Source: an uncultured Clostridium sp. (GTDB taxonomy: Bacteria; Bacillota; Clostridia; UBA1212; UBA1255). Taken from it: a DNA stretch of 15,889 nt. The stretch spans positions 1 to 15,889 of the forward strand of contig USLW01000014.1 of the NCBI GenBank assembly GCA_900555605.1, written 5' to 3'. The notes beneath the pieces are model-generated. The model was not told where the DNA came from and searched no databases. It saw only the letters and a program-made list of their open reading frames with translations. Below, in pieces: positions 6,725 through 13,088 of this stretch (the stretch's first letter is position 1; the number at the start of each line of letters is the position of its first letter). Made by a program: the position numbers and the translations under genes.

Positions 6725-7612
6725 TGTGTTGCAAACTTTGTGGAAAAATTGGAGAAACAGCATCCCAGTTGTCTTTCCAGCGTTTCATGGAATTCGGGTA
6801 TTTCGGAGTCCATTTTTCAGTTACACGTTCCAAGGCAGCCAGAGCCTTCTGCTCATCAGCGGCCTGATAGATGGTTTTTAAATCTGCAGCAAAGGCTTTT
6901 CTGTCCTTGTCCGGAACGTATTTCAGGGTGTTTCTTACCTGATGGACAATACACCTCTGGTATTCTGTTTTGGGAAACGCAGCTGAAATCGCTTCTTTAA
7001 TGCCTGTAAGGCCATCGGCACAGATGATCAGGATATCTTTTACTCCGCGATTTTTCAGTTCGTTCAGGACTGACAGCCAGTATTTCGCACTTTCATTGTC
7101 ACCAATCGTAATCGTCAGGACTTCCTTTTTCCCCTCCGCATTAATGCCAAGTATAACATAGGCTGCAAGCTTACGAATGACTCCATTATCCCGCACAGAA
7201 TAGTGGATCGCATCGATGTAAAGGATTGGATATACCTCATCCAATGGGCGGTTCTGCCAGTCTTCAATCTGAGGAAGTATCTTATCCGTCACATCGGATA
7301 TGAAACTTTCTGATGTTTCAAAACCATAGATATCTTCAATCGTTTCCGAGATCTGGCGAGTGGTCATTCCTTTGGCATACATAGAGATGATCTTCTGATC
7401 AATATCAGAAATATCTTTCTGACGCTTTTTTACGATTCTTTGATGGTACCGCCAAGCAAGGTTTTTGAGGGCCTCCTGGATATCCTGGGCGGATTCAATG
7501 TCATACTCCTGCAGGAGTTGGCGGATAATACTGCGTTTCCCTTCTGTTATGACAAGTAGTCATGACTACTTGTCATGGCTACTTTGTGTGCTGCTTTCTT
7601 TTCTCTTGTTAT
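6693..7612 (-). pseudogene. IS256-family transposase, multiply disrupted
   Basis: Mutator/IS256-type DDE transposase relic. Read from 7612 down: an expected start is replaced by ATA (TREKKAAHKVAMT follows); a ~26-bp palindromic insertion then brings an in-frame stop (7560-7562); the frame resumes as TEGKRSIIRQLLQEYDIESA; a one-base insertion near 7455 shifts LGGTIKE out of frame; and a deletion of roughly 50 codons joins it to VVKKRQKDISDIDQKIISMY. From the ATG at 7382 (MYAKGMTTRQISETIEDIYG) the core is intact, with the first two catalytic aspartates in YIDAIHYSVRD and CADGLTGIKEA and the RCIVHQVRNTLKYV signature. The frame leaves the IS at about 6744 and stops at 6693, so the catalytic glutamate is lost. 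Full family members are about 400 residues. Confidence 0.85.
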
Positions 7613-7694
7613 AATAAAAACCCTCCTATGATTTAGATTTTACCATAGAAGACCTTTGTCTTTTATTTATTTACAGAAAAAGTTTCATACACGC
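6744..7694 (-). mobile_element. Truncated IS256-family insertion sequence
   Basis: The element lies on the minus strand. Its 5' end (plus 7694) starts GCGTGTATGAAACTTTTTCT, as expected of an IS256-family terminal repeat, and lies 2 bases from the stop codon of the nucleotidyltransferase gene. The other end is missing: homology to the transposase stops near 6744, within the codons for SPIF, so the last quarter of the gene and the second terminal repeat are gone. No second copy of the terminal sequence is in the window. The element cannot move by itself. Confidence 0.8.
7549..7576. repeat. Perfect 28-bp palindrome inserted in the transposase relic
   Basis: Two 14-base halves (7549-7562 and 7563-7576; half-site ATGACAAGTAGTCA) with no spacer. 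It falls between ATGACA and ACAGAAGGG of the transposase 5' coding region, where related IS256 genes (from memory) read straight through, so about 26 bp look inserted. Confidence 0.85.
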
Positions 7695-7696
7695 AT

Positions 7697-8368
7697 TTAT
7701 TCATTTGAAAAGTTTGATTGCCGAATCCATTTTTGACACCATTGGAACAAAGCGCTGGACATAGGTTCAAATTCAACGGGAACGCCGTTCTTCAAATCCT
7801 GAAATGTTTGGAGAATGACTTTTTCATCGCCTGTGACGCTGCACAGCAAATCCCCTTGATGTTTCAAATAGCGTCCGGTCTGCTGATAGCAGATCGCCTG
7901 AATCACAAAAGAGGCAGACTTATACAGTCCCCGTAAAACCGCACTGTCTTTTTCGTAAAGCATATTGTGGACGCAGCCGTGATAAAGATTACATACACCG
8001 ATTTTGATTGCACGGTTCACGGCATCGTTATCTATGAGGTCAAGAAGCTCATCAAGAGTTCCTTTCAGCGATGTCGTGTCATAATAAAACTGAAAGAGAT
8101 CCGACGCTTCCCAATTCAGCAGCTCGCTCTTTCCGCTCAAAAATCCACAAATCTTTTCTCTGTCAGACATGGTGTCAAGCAAAGCGTTATACTGCCGAAT
8201 ATCTTCGAGAGTAAGCGCATCCAGTATCACAACCAGATCTATATCGCTGGACTCGGTGGCTTCACCACGCCCATAGCTTCCTTGCAGTCCGACAAGCCAC
8301 AACCGCTCGCCAAAGGTGTCCTGCAAGGCTTGTAAAAAAGTATTGAGCCATGTGTTAATTTCAATCAT
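7697..8368 (-). CDS. Nucleotidyltransferase-domain protein (antibiotic-NTase/minimal NTase type)
   Basis: Predicted enzyme that transfers a nucleotide to a small molecule or protein; 223 residues. GGAGG (8376-8380) is 7 bases from the ATG at 8368. The pol-beta NTase motif is complete: G30-S31 YGRGEATESSD-I-D (D42, D44), followed by hydrophobic LVVILD. Residues ~100-215 are helical with HGCVHNMLYEKDSAVLRGLYKSASFVI, like the helical domain that follows the catalytic domain in aminoglycoside- and lincosamide-type nucleotidyltransferases. The substrate cannot be read from sequence. It is the last gene of the minus-strand cluster, 60 bases after the GNAT gene; its stop is 2 bases from the IS256 end, so the IS sits just beyond the operon. 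Confidence 0.82.
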   Translation of the reverse strand: MIEINTWLNTFLQALQDTFGERLWLVGLQGSYGRGEATESSDIDLVVILDALTLEDIRQYNALLDTMSDREKICGFLSGKSELLNWEASDLFQFYYDTTSLKGTLDELLDLIDNDAVNRAIKIGVCNLYHGCVHNMLYEKDSAVLRGLYKSASFVIQAICYQQTGRYLKHQGDLLCSVTGDEKVILQTFQDLKNGVPVEFEPMSSALFQWCQKWIRQSNFSNE

Positions 8369-8428
8369 TCATTTGCCTCCGCAAAAGGAACTTATTTTAT
8401 GTTTAGTCCGATAAATTGGAAGTTGTTT

Positions 8429-8833
8429 CTACATCAGCTTTTTTAACATCATGATTTCCAGCGGTTCATTTGGAAGCAATAAAGAGCCGCAATCGATATA
8501 TCCGTTTTTTCGATAAAAAAATTGCGCTTGTTCGTTGGATAGGGTGGAGGTCATCACCATTTTGTATTGCTTGCTTCTCATCTCATTTTCCCAGAAATCA
8601 ACTAACTGCCTGCCGTTGCCTTTCCCTCTGTGTTCTTCCATAAAATACAGCATATTTATGAATGGTATATTGTCCCAAAACAAACCGTATCGCAGCCATC
8701 CGATAAGAATATCATGTTCGAGCATCAATAAAATTCTGTTAGCCTTTATACTGTTTCTCAATTCCTGCTCTTCAATATGCGTATCATGTTTTCTTAATTC
8801 ATCAAAGTCATTCTCGTCAGCATACCGAATCAT
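8429..8833 (-). CDS. GNAT-family N-acetyltransferase
   Basis: Acetyl-CoA-dependent acyltransferase of unknown substrate; 134 residues, near the usual minimum for GNATs. I start it at 8833 (MIRYADENDFDEL), 7 bases after GAGG at 8841-8844; the ATG at 8836 is equally close in sequence, and the open frame reaches further upstream without a ribosome site. The acetyl-CoA loop is EEHRGKGNGRQLVDFWENEM (R/Q-x-x-G-x-G type), followed by TSTLSNEQAQFFYRKNGYID, the typical C-terminal strand and helix. It appears intact, unlike its two GNAT neighbours. Its start lies inside the 3' end of the broken GNAT upstream (17-base overlap), so translation was probably coupled. Confidence 0.85.
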   Translation of the reverse strand: MIRYADENDFDELRKHDTHIEEQELRNSIKANRILLMLEHDILIGWLRYGLFWDNIPFINMLYFMEEHRGKGNGRQLVDFWENEMRSKQYKMVMTSTLSNEQAQFFYRKNGYIDCGSLLLPNEPLEIMMLKKLM

Positions 8834-9216
8834 CATTACACCTCTTCTGCAAGTTTTCATTTTTCTCTTCATTCATTTGCCGAACGAAAGAAGCGCTTTT
8901 TACAGCAGTTTCAGCCCACGCTGGACGAAACCCGCTTTTTATCGCATTGCGTACAGACTTTATATTTGACCATGCGGCGCAGTAAAACGGAACCTTTCCT
9001 CGCTCTAAAATTTCAAGCGCCAATCGGCTTGTAAGCGCCGATGCAACGCCTTGCCTGCGTATCAAAATCTCCCGCATACAGCAACTTTATTTCATAAGGA
9101 CAATCCAATGCCTTTAACGCTTGCGGGTCCGGCAGAAAATACTCCGCCGTGCAATTTGCATCCACCGCAGATTGCTGCATGGCGATTTGTAATATGCTTT
9201 TATTTGTGAAATTTAT
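8817..9216 (-). pseudogene. GNAT-family acetyltransferase, eroded by two internal deletions
   Basis: The N-terminal piece reads NFTNKSILQIAMQQSAVDAN from 9213 (ATG at 9180), continues CTAE and then jumps to YFLPDPQALKALDCPYEIKL, which in relatives lies far downstream. A second jump after LLYAGDF leads in another frame into RRQGVASALTSRLALEILER, the acetyl-CoA loop and C-terminal GNAT half, ending at 8817. So two segments and the reading frame are lost; the original was perhaps 250 residues (from memory of related proteins). The expected start codon is ATA at 9214-9216 and overlaps the TAA stop of the preceding gene; an ancestral ATGA overlap changed to ATAA would keep that stop while removing this start. 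Not functional as a GNAT. Confidence 0.8.
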
Positions 9217-9710
9217 AGTTCCTTCCTTTTCTCACCGTCCGGCGACATTTCCGTTCGATGCGTAAGATGGATCCCGATGTGTCCGATCCCCAAAATTACA
9301 GTGGAAATCATCATCCAGATCACGTTTCCGTATATGCCGAGGAGAAAGAACGCGATCACCGGCAAAGTCGCTCCGGCAACAGGAACGCCGAGGAAGCTGC
9401 TGTAAAAATCAGACAGCTTCCGCTCGCTGCGGAAATACCGCACCCACCACAGCTCATACAGTAGCATAAACTCGGCGGCGGCAAAGAGCCACCACGCCCA
9501 TGCGGAATACCCCGACCAGTTGAAGTCGGAAAAGATAAGCGCACAGCAGCAGGTCAAAACCTCTCCTGTCCGCTCAAAACAGAGCAGAACACGGTTTTCC
9601 TTTTGCGGAGTGTACCCCTGCGGCTTTCGTTTTGCCCAAAGAAGATTGGGAACGAACAGCAGGAGTAAAAATAGCAGTCCTATGTATGAAAAGCCGAAAT
9701 GACCAAACAT
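9213..9710 (-). CDS. Multi-pass membrane protein of unknown function
   Basis: 165 residues with about five hydrophobic segments: ~8-25 (SYIGLLFLLLLFVPNLLW), 50-62, 68-90 (rich in Trp and Tyr: WAWWLFAAAEFMLLYELWWV), 107-128 and 130-149, and a charged C-terminus. The opening FGFSYIGLLFL is, as I recall, shared with uncharacterised Clostridia membrane proteins. The ribosome site before the ATG at 9710 is weak (no AGGAGG within 12 bases), so it may depend on coupling to the gene upstream, whose stop is 32 bases away. It lies between two broken GNAT genes in a same-strand cluster and ends by overlapping the lost start of the next gene. Confidence 0.72.
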   Translation of the reverse strand: MFGHFGFSYIGLLFLLLLFVPNLLWAKRKPQGYTPQKENRVLLCFERTGEVLTCCCALIFSDFNWSGYSAWAWWLFAAAEFMLLYELWWVRYFRSERKLSDFYSSFLGVPVAGATLPVIAFFLLGIYGNVIWMMISTVILGIGHIGIHLTHRTEMSPDGEKRKEL

Positions 9711-9742
9711 TTACAACACAGCCTTTACTTTGTATTCTTTGT

Positions 9743-10145
9743 TTAAGTCCACAGCAAGGTGATAAACATCAGACTTGCAGCGTCTGCCTTTTCAAAGCCG
9801 CACGCCTCATAAAACCCGATCCCTTCATTATAAGCGACAAGGACGATTCGCAAATATTCCTTGTATTTCTCCTGCATCCTTTCTACAAGTTCTTTCCCGA
9901 TTCCTAAATTGTGGTAATTAGGATGCACAAGCAGATCGTAGATATATGCTGTTATAATCCCGTCATCCATAGCGCAGATCAAAGACCTGTTTATCATCGT
10001 CCCACGCAGGATACACGGTTTCAAAGTTTTTCATGGCAGCCACTAATTTTTCGGGATCGTGTCCCGACGACCATTCCACATACAAGAACAGGTTTTGCAG
10101 TTCCTTTGCGCTGAAATCGTAAATGTCTTTATATTGAATTGCCAT
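9743..10145 (-). pseudogene. GNAT-family acetyltransferase with a frameshift
   Basis: The first frame starts at 10145 (MAIQYKDIYDFSAKELQNLF to YPAWDDDKQV) and stops early at 9963. A second frame carries the rest: ICAMDDGIITAYIYDLLVHP, then YHNLGIGKELVERM (the acetyl-CoA loop) and IGFYEACGFEKAD, ending at 9743. Joined at about 9980 they give a normal small GNAT of about 134 residues; the join needs a shift of two deleted bases (or one added). A sequencing error is possible, but the neighbouring GNAT is also broken, which favours true decay. The start codon overlaps the end of the kinase gene by 17 bases. Confidence 0.82.
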
Positions 10146-10686
10146 AGTATCTTCCGCCTGAATCCAAATTCATCTGTTCTGTAATCAAACGGATATTATC
10201 CTGGGCAGGTCTCGTGCCGTCGATTTTAATCAAAGGGCAGCCGAGCGACTTTACCCATTTTTCAACCTCGGCGTCTTCTCTTGAATTGACAAAATCAAAG
10301 AACTGTTCTTCCTGCTCATATAAATCTCCGCCCGGAAACATCCGTTCACCGAATTTTTGATAGGAGCGATCTTTCACACGCTGCATCCGAATGCTTTTCG
10401 GAACTTCGATCCAAACGGCAACCCGGTAGAAAGGATAGATGCTCTCCCCGTAATCGCCCTTGACAGAGGCGAACACAAAATGTTCATGGGTTTTCACTTC
10501 TCGCAGGAGCCGTTCGCTCACTTCCTCCCGGGTGCGGGGAGACGCGTAGAGATAGGCAGGATCATCCTTCGGAAAGTATAAATCCTCAATGTCGATAAAA
10601 TGAAAGTCCAATCGCTTTGCCAACGCTTTGCCGAGTGTGCTTTTCCCAGCGCCGTTTAATCCACAGACAATAATTCCTGTTCCCAT
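10129..10686 (-). CDS. P-loop kinase-like ATPase
   Basis: Predicted ATP-dependent phosphotransferase of unknown substrate; 185 residues. The Walker A motif is close to the start: GIIVCGLNGAGKST (G9 to T17), followed by LGKALAKRLDFHFIDIEDLY, an arrangement like adenylate/shikimate/gluconate kinases. HFVFASVKGDYG and VAVWIEVPKSIRMQRVKDRS match the core strands and an Arg-rich lid of that group. An ATG at 10707 is also in frame but has no ribosome site; MGTGIIVCG at 10686 has GGGG 7 bases upstream and puts the first strand at the usual place. It is the first gene of the minus-strand operon, with a promoter at 10760-10788, and overlaps the next gene by 17 bases. Confidence 0.82.
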   Translation of the reverse strand: MGTGIIVCGLNGAGKSTLGKALAKRLDFHFIDIEDLYFPKDDPAYLYASPRTREEVSERLLREVKTHEHFVFASVKGDYGESIYPFYRVAVWIEVPKSIRMQRVKDRSYQKFGERMFPGGDLYEQEEQFFDFVNSREDAEVEKWVKSLGCPLIKIDGTRPAQDNIRLITEQMNLDSGGRYYGNSI

Positions 10687-10759
10687 AAGAAAGCCCCGTA
10701 AAATCATTGATTTATCAAAAGCTGCGCCTTAAATAAAAAGAATGGGAAAAAGCGTAAAT

Positions 10760-10788
10760 ATTATAACATGGAATTATGACTTTTTCTA
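10760..10788 (-). promoter_or_regulatory. Promoter of the minus-strand kinase/GNAT/NTase operon
   Basis: On the minus strand: TAGAAA (plus 10783-10788), 17-base spacer, perfect TATAAT (plus 10760-10765). The start of transcription is near 10753, about 67 bases before the kinase ATG. Confidence 0.65.
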
Positions 10789-10803
10789 CTGTTTTTACGC
10801 AGA

Positions 10804-10837
10804 AAGCAGCGGAAAGGATTGCTCCCTGCCGCTGCTT
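10804..10837. terminator. Hairpin, possible terminator
   Basis: A 9-bp stem AAGCAGCGG/CCGCTGCTT (10804-10812 with 10829-10837) with a 16-base loop; CGCTTT follows on the plus strand and TCTGCG on the minus. It lies just upstream of the minus-strand promoter. From here to about 10986 (about 150 bases) I see no convincing gene. Confidence 0.4.
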
Positions 10838-10986
10838 CGCTTTAACTGTAAATCAAATCATTGTTGACAATCTCTGCCGTCCTGCTTCGGATATTGTTCA
10901 TTTTATGCCGCCGGATATACCGCAAGTGCCGCTGCCTGTATATTGACAACGATAGACGCAGCGGTGCAGCGCTTTCTCTATAGAGG

Positions 10987-11015
10987 TAGAAAATTTCTTG
11001 TTTATGTATTATAAT
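10987..11015 (+). promoter_or_regulatory. Promoter driving a terminated leader RNA
   Basis: TAGAAA at 10987-10992, a 17-base spacer, and a perfect TATAAT at 11010-11015. It has the same hexamers and spacing as the promoter of the divergent minus-strand operon. Confidence 0.6.
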
Positions 11016-11021
11016 ATTATT

Positions 11022-11124
11022 ATTAAAGAACTTTCCCGGTATGATTATGGGGTGAATAGCCCCGGTAAACGAGAGATTGAGAACGGTGAAGCCTGTAACT
11101 TTCAAAAAGCTGCGGGCTTCTTTT
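11022..11124 (+). promoter_or_regulatory. Candidate structured leader or small RNA ending in an intrinsic terminator
   Basis: From the predicted start near 11022 the transcript has a GGGG/CCCC hairpin (11049-11063), two CCGG tetramers (11037-11040 and 11062-11065 approximately), an unpaired purine-rich stretch (GGTAAACGAGAGATTGAGAA) and a terminator at 11088-11124. This is the layout of a riboswitch or a short regulatory RNA. I compared it by eye with the common riboswitch consensus motifs and found no match. The gene fragment downstream shows that the original regulated gene may be lost. Confidence 0.4.
11088..11124 (+). terminator. Terminator at the end of the leader
   Basis: GAAGCC (11088-11093) pairs with GGCTTC (11115-11120), then TTTT (11121-11124). 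The loop is long (21 bases), so it may fold further or compete with an upstream structure. Confidence 0.45.
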
Positions 11125-11455
11125 GCCACGGGAATATATCGCACTCACTTATAAAATAGTGGACTGGAACAGACTCACATCTGATGGCGTTTATGAGAAA
11201 ACACGTATCTATTTCGGTGCCGACCGGAATAAATCGATTGACGAGTTGTTTAAGCTTGAGTGTGAAAGCATTGCGCATAAATTTATAGCTACAGTTCTTG
11301 AAATCAACGGCACTTCCGTTTTGGTAGAGCCGGCTGAGGGTGAGCCTGAACTTCGCAGCAGTGATAAAATTTCCTTCATCATTAAGGATTTTGAAGATAT
11401 CGGTACAGAAGTTGGCTCAGTTGTTGAGGTAACTTATACCGGCGGCATTCCTTGA
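11123..11455 (+). pseudogene. Fragment of a DUF3221-containing secreted protein
   Basis: 110 residues in an open frame (11099-11455) without a ribosome site or ATG; the first usable codon is TTG at 11123. Residues ~5-45 (YIALTYKIVDWNRLTSDGVY to ELFKLE) look like the end of a larger lipoprotein domain. Residues ~52-110 (FIATVLEINGTSVLVEPAEG to GSVVEVTYTGGI) match my memory of DUF3221, the small beta-barrel of YobA-like proteins. The frame ends right after TYTGGIP, where relatives continue with a motif like ESYPAQI, so the C-terminus is cut as well. No signal peptide. Most likely a relic; its position after the leader RNA suggests that the leader once served a gene of this kind. Confidence 0.6.
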
Positions 11456-11555
11456 GGATGTCCTTGTAAAACTGGGGCTCACTCGTTGTGAAGCCAATGA
11501 GTTTATCGTATATTGGCTGCCGCCGCTGCACTCGCGCAACTCGCGAAAAAGTTAG
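11445..11555 (+). pseudogene. Short fragment of another secreted-protein gene fused to the DUF3221 fragment
   Basis: In a different frame from the preceding fragment, AFLEDVLVKLGLTRCEANEF followed by IVYWLPP can be read. I recall a closely similar stretch (LGL..REANEFIVYWLP) near the C-terminus of Clostridia cell-surface proteins. Homology ends at about 11523, where a GC-rich hairpin sequence takes over; the frame stops at 11553-11555. The join near 11447 therefore connects pieces of two unrelated genes. Confidence 0.5.
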
Positions 11556-11593
11556 CGGCAGCCAAGCGGTGAGCCGAGCGTGACTTTTGGCTC
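11515..11593. repeat. Nested and alternative GC-rich hairpins
   Basis: GGCTGCCGC (11515-11523) pairs perfectly with GCGGCAGCC (11555-11563). Inside lies TCGCG-CAACT-CGCGA (11532-11546). Next to it AGCCAA/TTGGCT (11560-11565 with 11587-11592) or GAGCC/GGCTC (11571-11575 with 11589-11593) can form. It lies 3' to both the fragment and the DUF2935 gene, so it may end transcription, or mark a recombination end. The outer stem uses bases of the broken gene fragment. Confidence 0.5.
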
Positions 11594-11626
11594 CAGCAAG
11601 TTCAGGCTGACAAAAATTGAACTGAC

Positions 11627-12523
11627 TTAATTTTTCAATAACCGGATATAATGATTTGCTTCCCGCAGAACATGATCTGCAAGCAGGGGCAGAATAACTG
11701 AACGAATCTTGCATTCCTGAATCCCCCTTGTTCCGGCTGCTTTAAAGTCTCTGAGCTTAACGGTTTTTTCAAGCGAACTTGCCGTCAGGGTTTGATCCTG
11801 AGCGCTGTTGCAATGCTGCAGCAACGCTGCAAACTCTTTGGCGGATTCGTCTGCCGAGCCGATCAATTCAGCTTCGCAGGGATCAAGAAGACCCCGTATA
11901 AACAGGGCATGCTCCATCATGATCCGATTCCAGAAGCACTCGATTTCCCGCATAGACTGGCAGCTTAATTCCCCGTCCCTTTCAAGCATATGCAGATATT
12001 GGCGGTAAAGCTTTGCCTCTCGCATAATATGCTCAATCAGCAAAGGGTAATTCATGGTGAACATTTGACAGTTCAGCACATTTTTTAAGATGCTTTCCTT
12101 GAGGCAGATCAATCCGTCCAAAAGGTGGATCGCTTCCTCGTTGAGTCTATGCACTGCACAGACCTTTGGGGAATTGTTGCTGTTGCGGTAATCACAATTG
12201 CCGCAAAGGCGCAACTCCCTGTCGGTGATTTTCCTGTCGATTGCAATGCCGGTAAAGCATTCGGTCTGCTTTTCCGCTAAAGCTGTAAATTCAGTCACCA
12301 CCTCTCCGGACTTCAGCACATCGGGCGATACGACGCCATTACTGAGAGCCACGATTTCACACAAAAGCTTTTCAAATTCATTTTTATAAAATTCTGCCTG
12401 CTTTGAAAAATCCGCATCAGGAGGGGTAAAGCCTGCCCTTAAAAACAGAGCGTGCTCTTTCATAATACGCCCGAAGAAGAGATGTAGCTCAAGGGATTTT
12501 GCTATATAATGATTATTCTGCAT
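11627..12523 (-). CDS. DUF2935 protein with two four-helix-bundle-like repeats
   Basis: Function unknown; 298 residues, the usual size for DUF2935 proteins. GGAGG (12529-12533) is 5 bases from the ATG at 12523 (MQNNHYIAKSLELHLFFGRI). The protein has two similar halves: FGRIMKEHALFLRAGFTP (E23, H24) and FWNRIMMEHALFIRGLLDP (E204, H205), each followed by a second acidic-His helix (LIEHIMREAKLYRQYL with E164, H165; LADHVLREANHYIRLL with D283, H284 and E288). Spaced Glu/His on helices suggest a metal site as in ferritin- or hemerythrin-like bundles (inference). Odd: it is Cys-rich, with CGNC (107-110) and VC (122) in the linker between halves, where relatives I remember lack Cys. It is transcribed alone toward the hairpins at 11515-11593. 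Confidence 0.85.
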   Translation of the reverse strand: MQNNHYIAKSLELHLFFGRIMKEHALFLRAGFTPPDADFSKQAEFYKNEFEKLLCEIVALSNGVVSPDVLKSGEVVTEFTALAEKQTECFTGIAIDRKITDRELRLCGNCDYRNSNNSPKVCAVHRLNEEAIHLLDGLICLKESILKNVLNCQMFTMNYPLLIEHIMREAKLYRQYLHMLERDGELSCQSMREIECFWNRIMMEHALFIRGLLDPCEAELIGSADESAKEFAALLQHCNSAQDQTLTASSLEKTVKLRDFKAAGTRGIQECKIRSVILPLLADHVLREANHYIRLLKN

Positions 12524-12551
12524 AGATTCCTCCAAAAAGTAATGTCGGTAT

Positions 12552-12582
12552 ATTATACGCGAAAGGCGGTTTATGTGTGCAA
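12552..12582 (-). promoter_or_regulatory. Probable promoter of the DUF2935 gene
   Basis: On the minus strand: TTGCAC (plus 12577-12582), 19-base spacer, perfect TATAAT (plus 12552-12557). The start of transcription is near 12545, about 22 bases before the ATG. The -35 lies inside the IS3 relic, so the relic may supply part of the promoter. Confidence 0.45.
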
Positions 12583-13033
12583 AGACAGCTGTTTGTACAA
12601 TCCCGCTGGCTTTTATCCAGCACAACTTAAACCGTTACACGGTATCCCAGCTTTGCGGCGCCTTAAGATTCCCGAGGAGTACTTATTACAAGGCGTTCGT
12701 TAGAGTACCCTCGGACAGGCAGAAGGAATATGAAGCATTTGGCAGGAAGGTAAAGCAGGTCTATGATGACTCAAGACAAAGGTATGGATCTGTAAAAATA
12801 TGTTATGCTCTCAAGGATGACGAGACGCCCTGCAGCATAAAACCGGGTACAGCGGCATGGAACAGGGACTGCGCCCGGTTGTGGTAAAGAAATACAACCA
12901 TTATGCCAATCATGGAAGCATCCCTGATGATAAAGTGCATATCTTAAAATGTGATTTTGCTACGGAGACCATCAATCAGAAAGGGGATAGGGAGATTCCC
13001 TATATCCATGTACAGAAAGAAGACTGGAGGTAA
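12573..13033 (+). pseudogene. IS3-family (IS150-like) transposase relic
   Basis: Middle part of an IS3 OrfB. AFIQHNLNRYTVSQLCGALR, FPRSTYYKAF and VYDDSRQRYGSVKICYAL match the HTH and linker part of this family. After PCSIK at about 12841 two small frameshifts follow (RVQRH in the second frame), then the third frame reads MEQGLRPVVVKKYNHYANHG, SIPDDKVHILKCDFATETIN and QKGDREIPYIHVQKEDWR, then stops at 13031-13033. Relatives read QKWCTDITYIHVQKEGWTYL here, so the first catalytic Asp (WCTDITY) has become Glu and the rest of the DDE domain is missing. The N-terminal OrfA and both ends are absent. It lies directly upstream of the recombinase gene, with the last 55 bases before that gene showing only its ribosome site and a small CAGGC-ATA-GCCTG palindrome (13034-13046). 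Confidence 0.8.
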
Positions 13034-13088
13034 CAGGCATAGCCTGCGCCTTTGCGGGAGAAAATACACAAGCAAGGAGGATCAGACT

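Noticed and set aside
10842..11144. Minus-strand open frame of 100 codons
   Set aside because: No ribosome site, no recognisable protein, and it runs antisense through the promoter, leader and terminator at 10987-11124.
11515..11563. Integron attC-like site (GTTAGCG and a GCGCAAC box in a hairpin)
   Set aside because: The boxes do not fit RYYYAAC and GTTRRRY in the required order, and there is no integron integrase; the recombinase at 13089 is Xer-like and tied to other repeats.
12951..13088. Upstream in-frame start for the recombinase
   Set aside because: The 46 extra codons come from the IS3 relic read in a foreign frame; AAGGAGG before 13089 defines the start.
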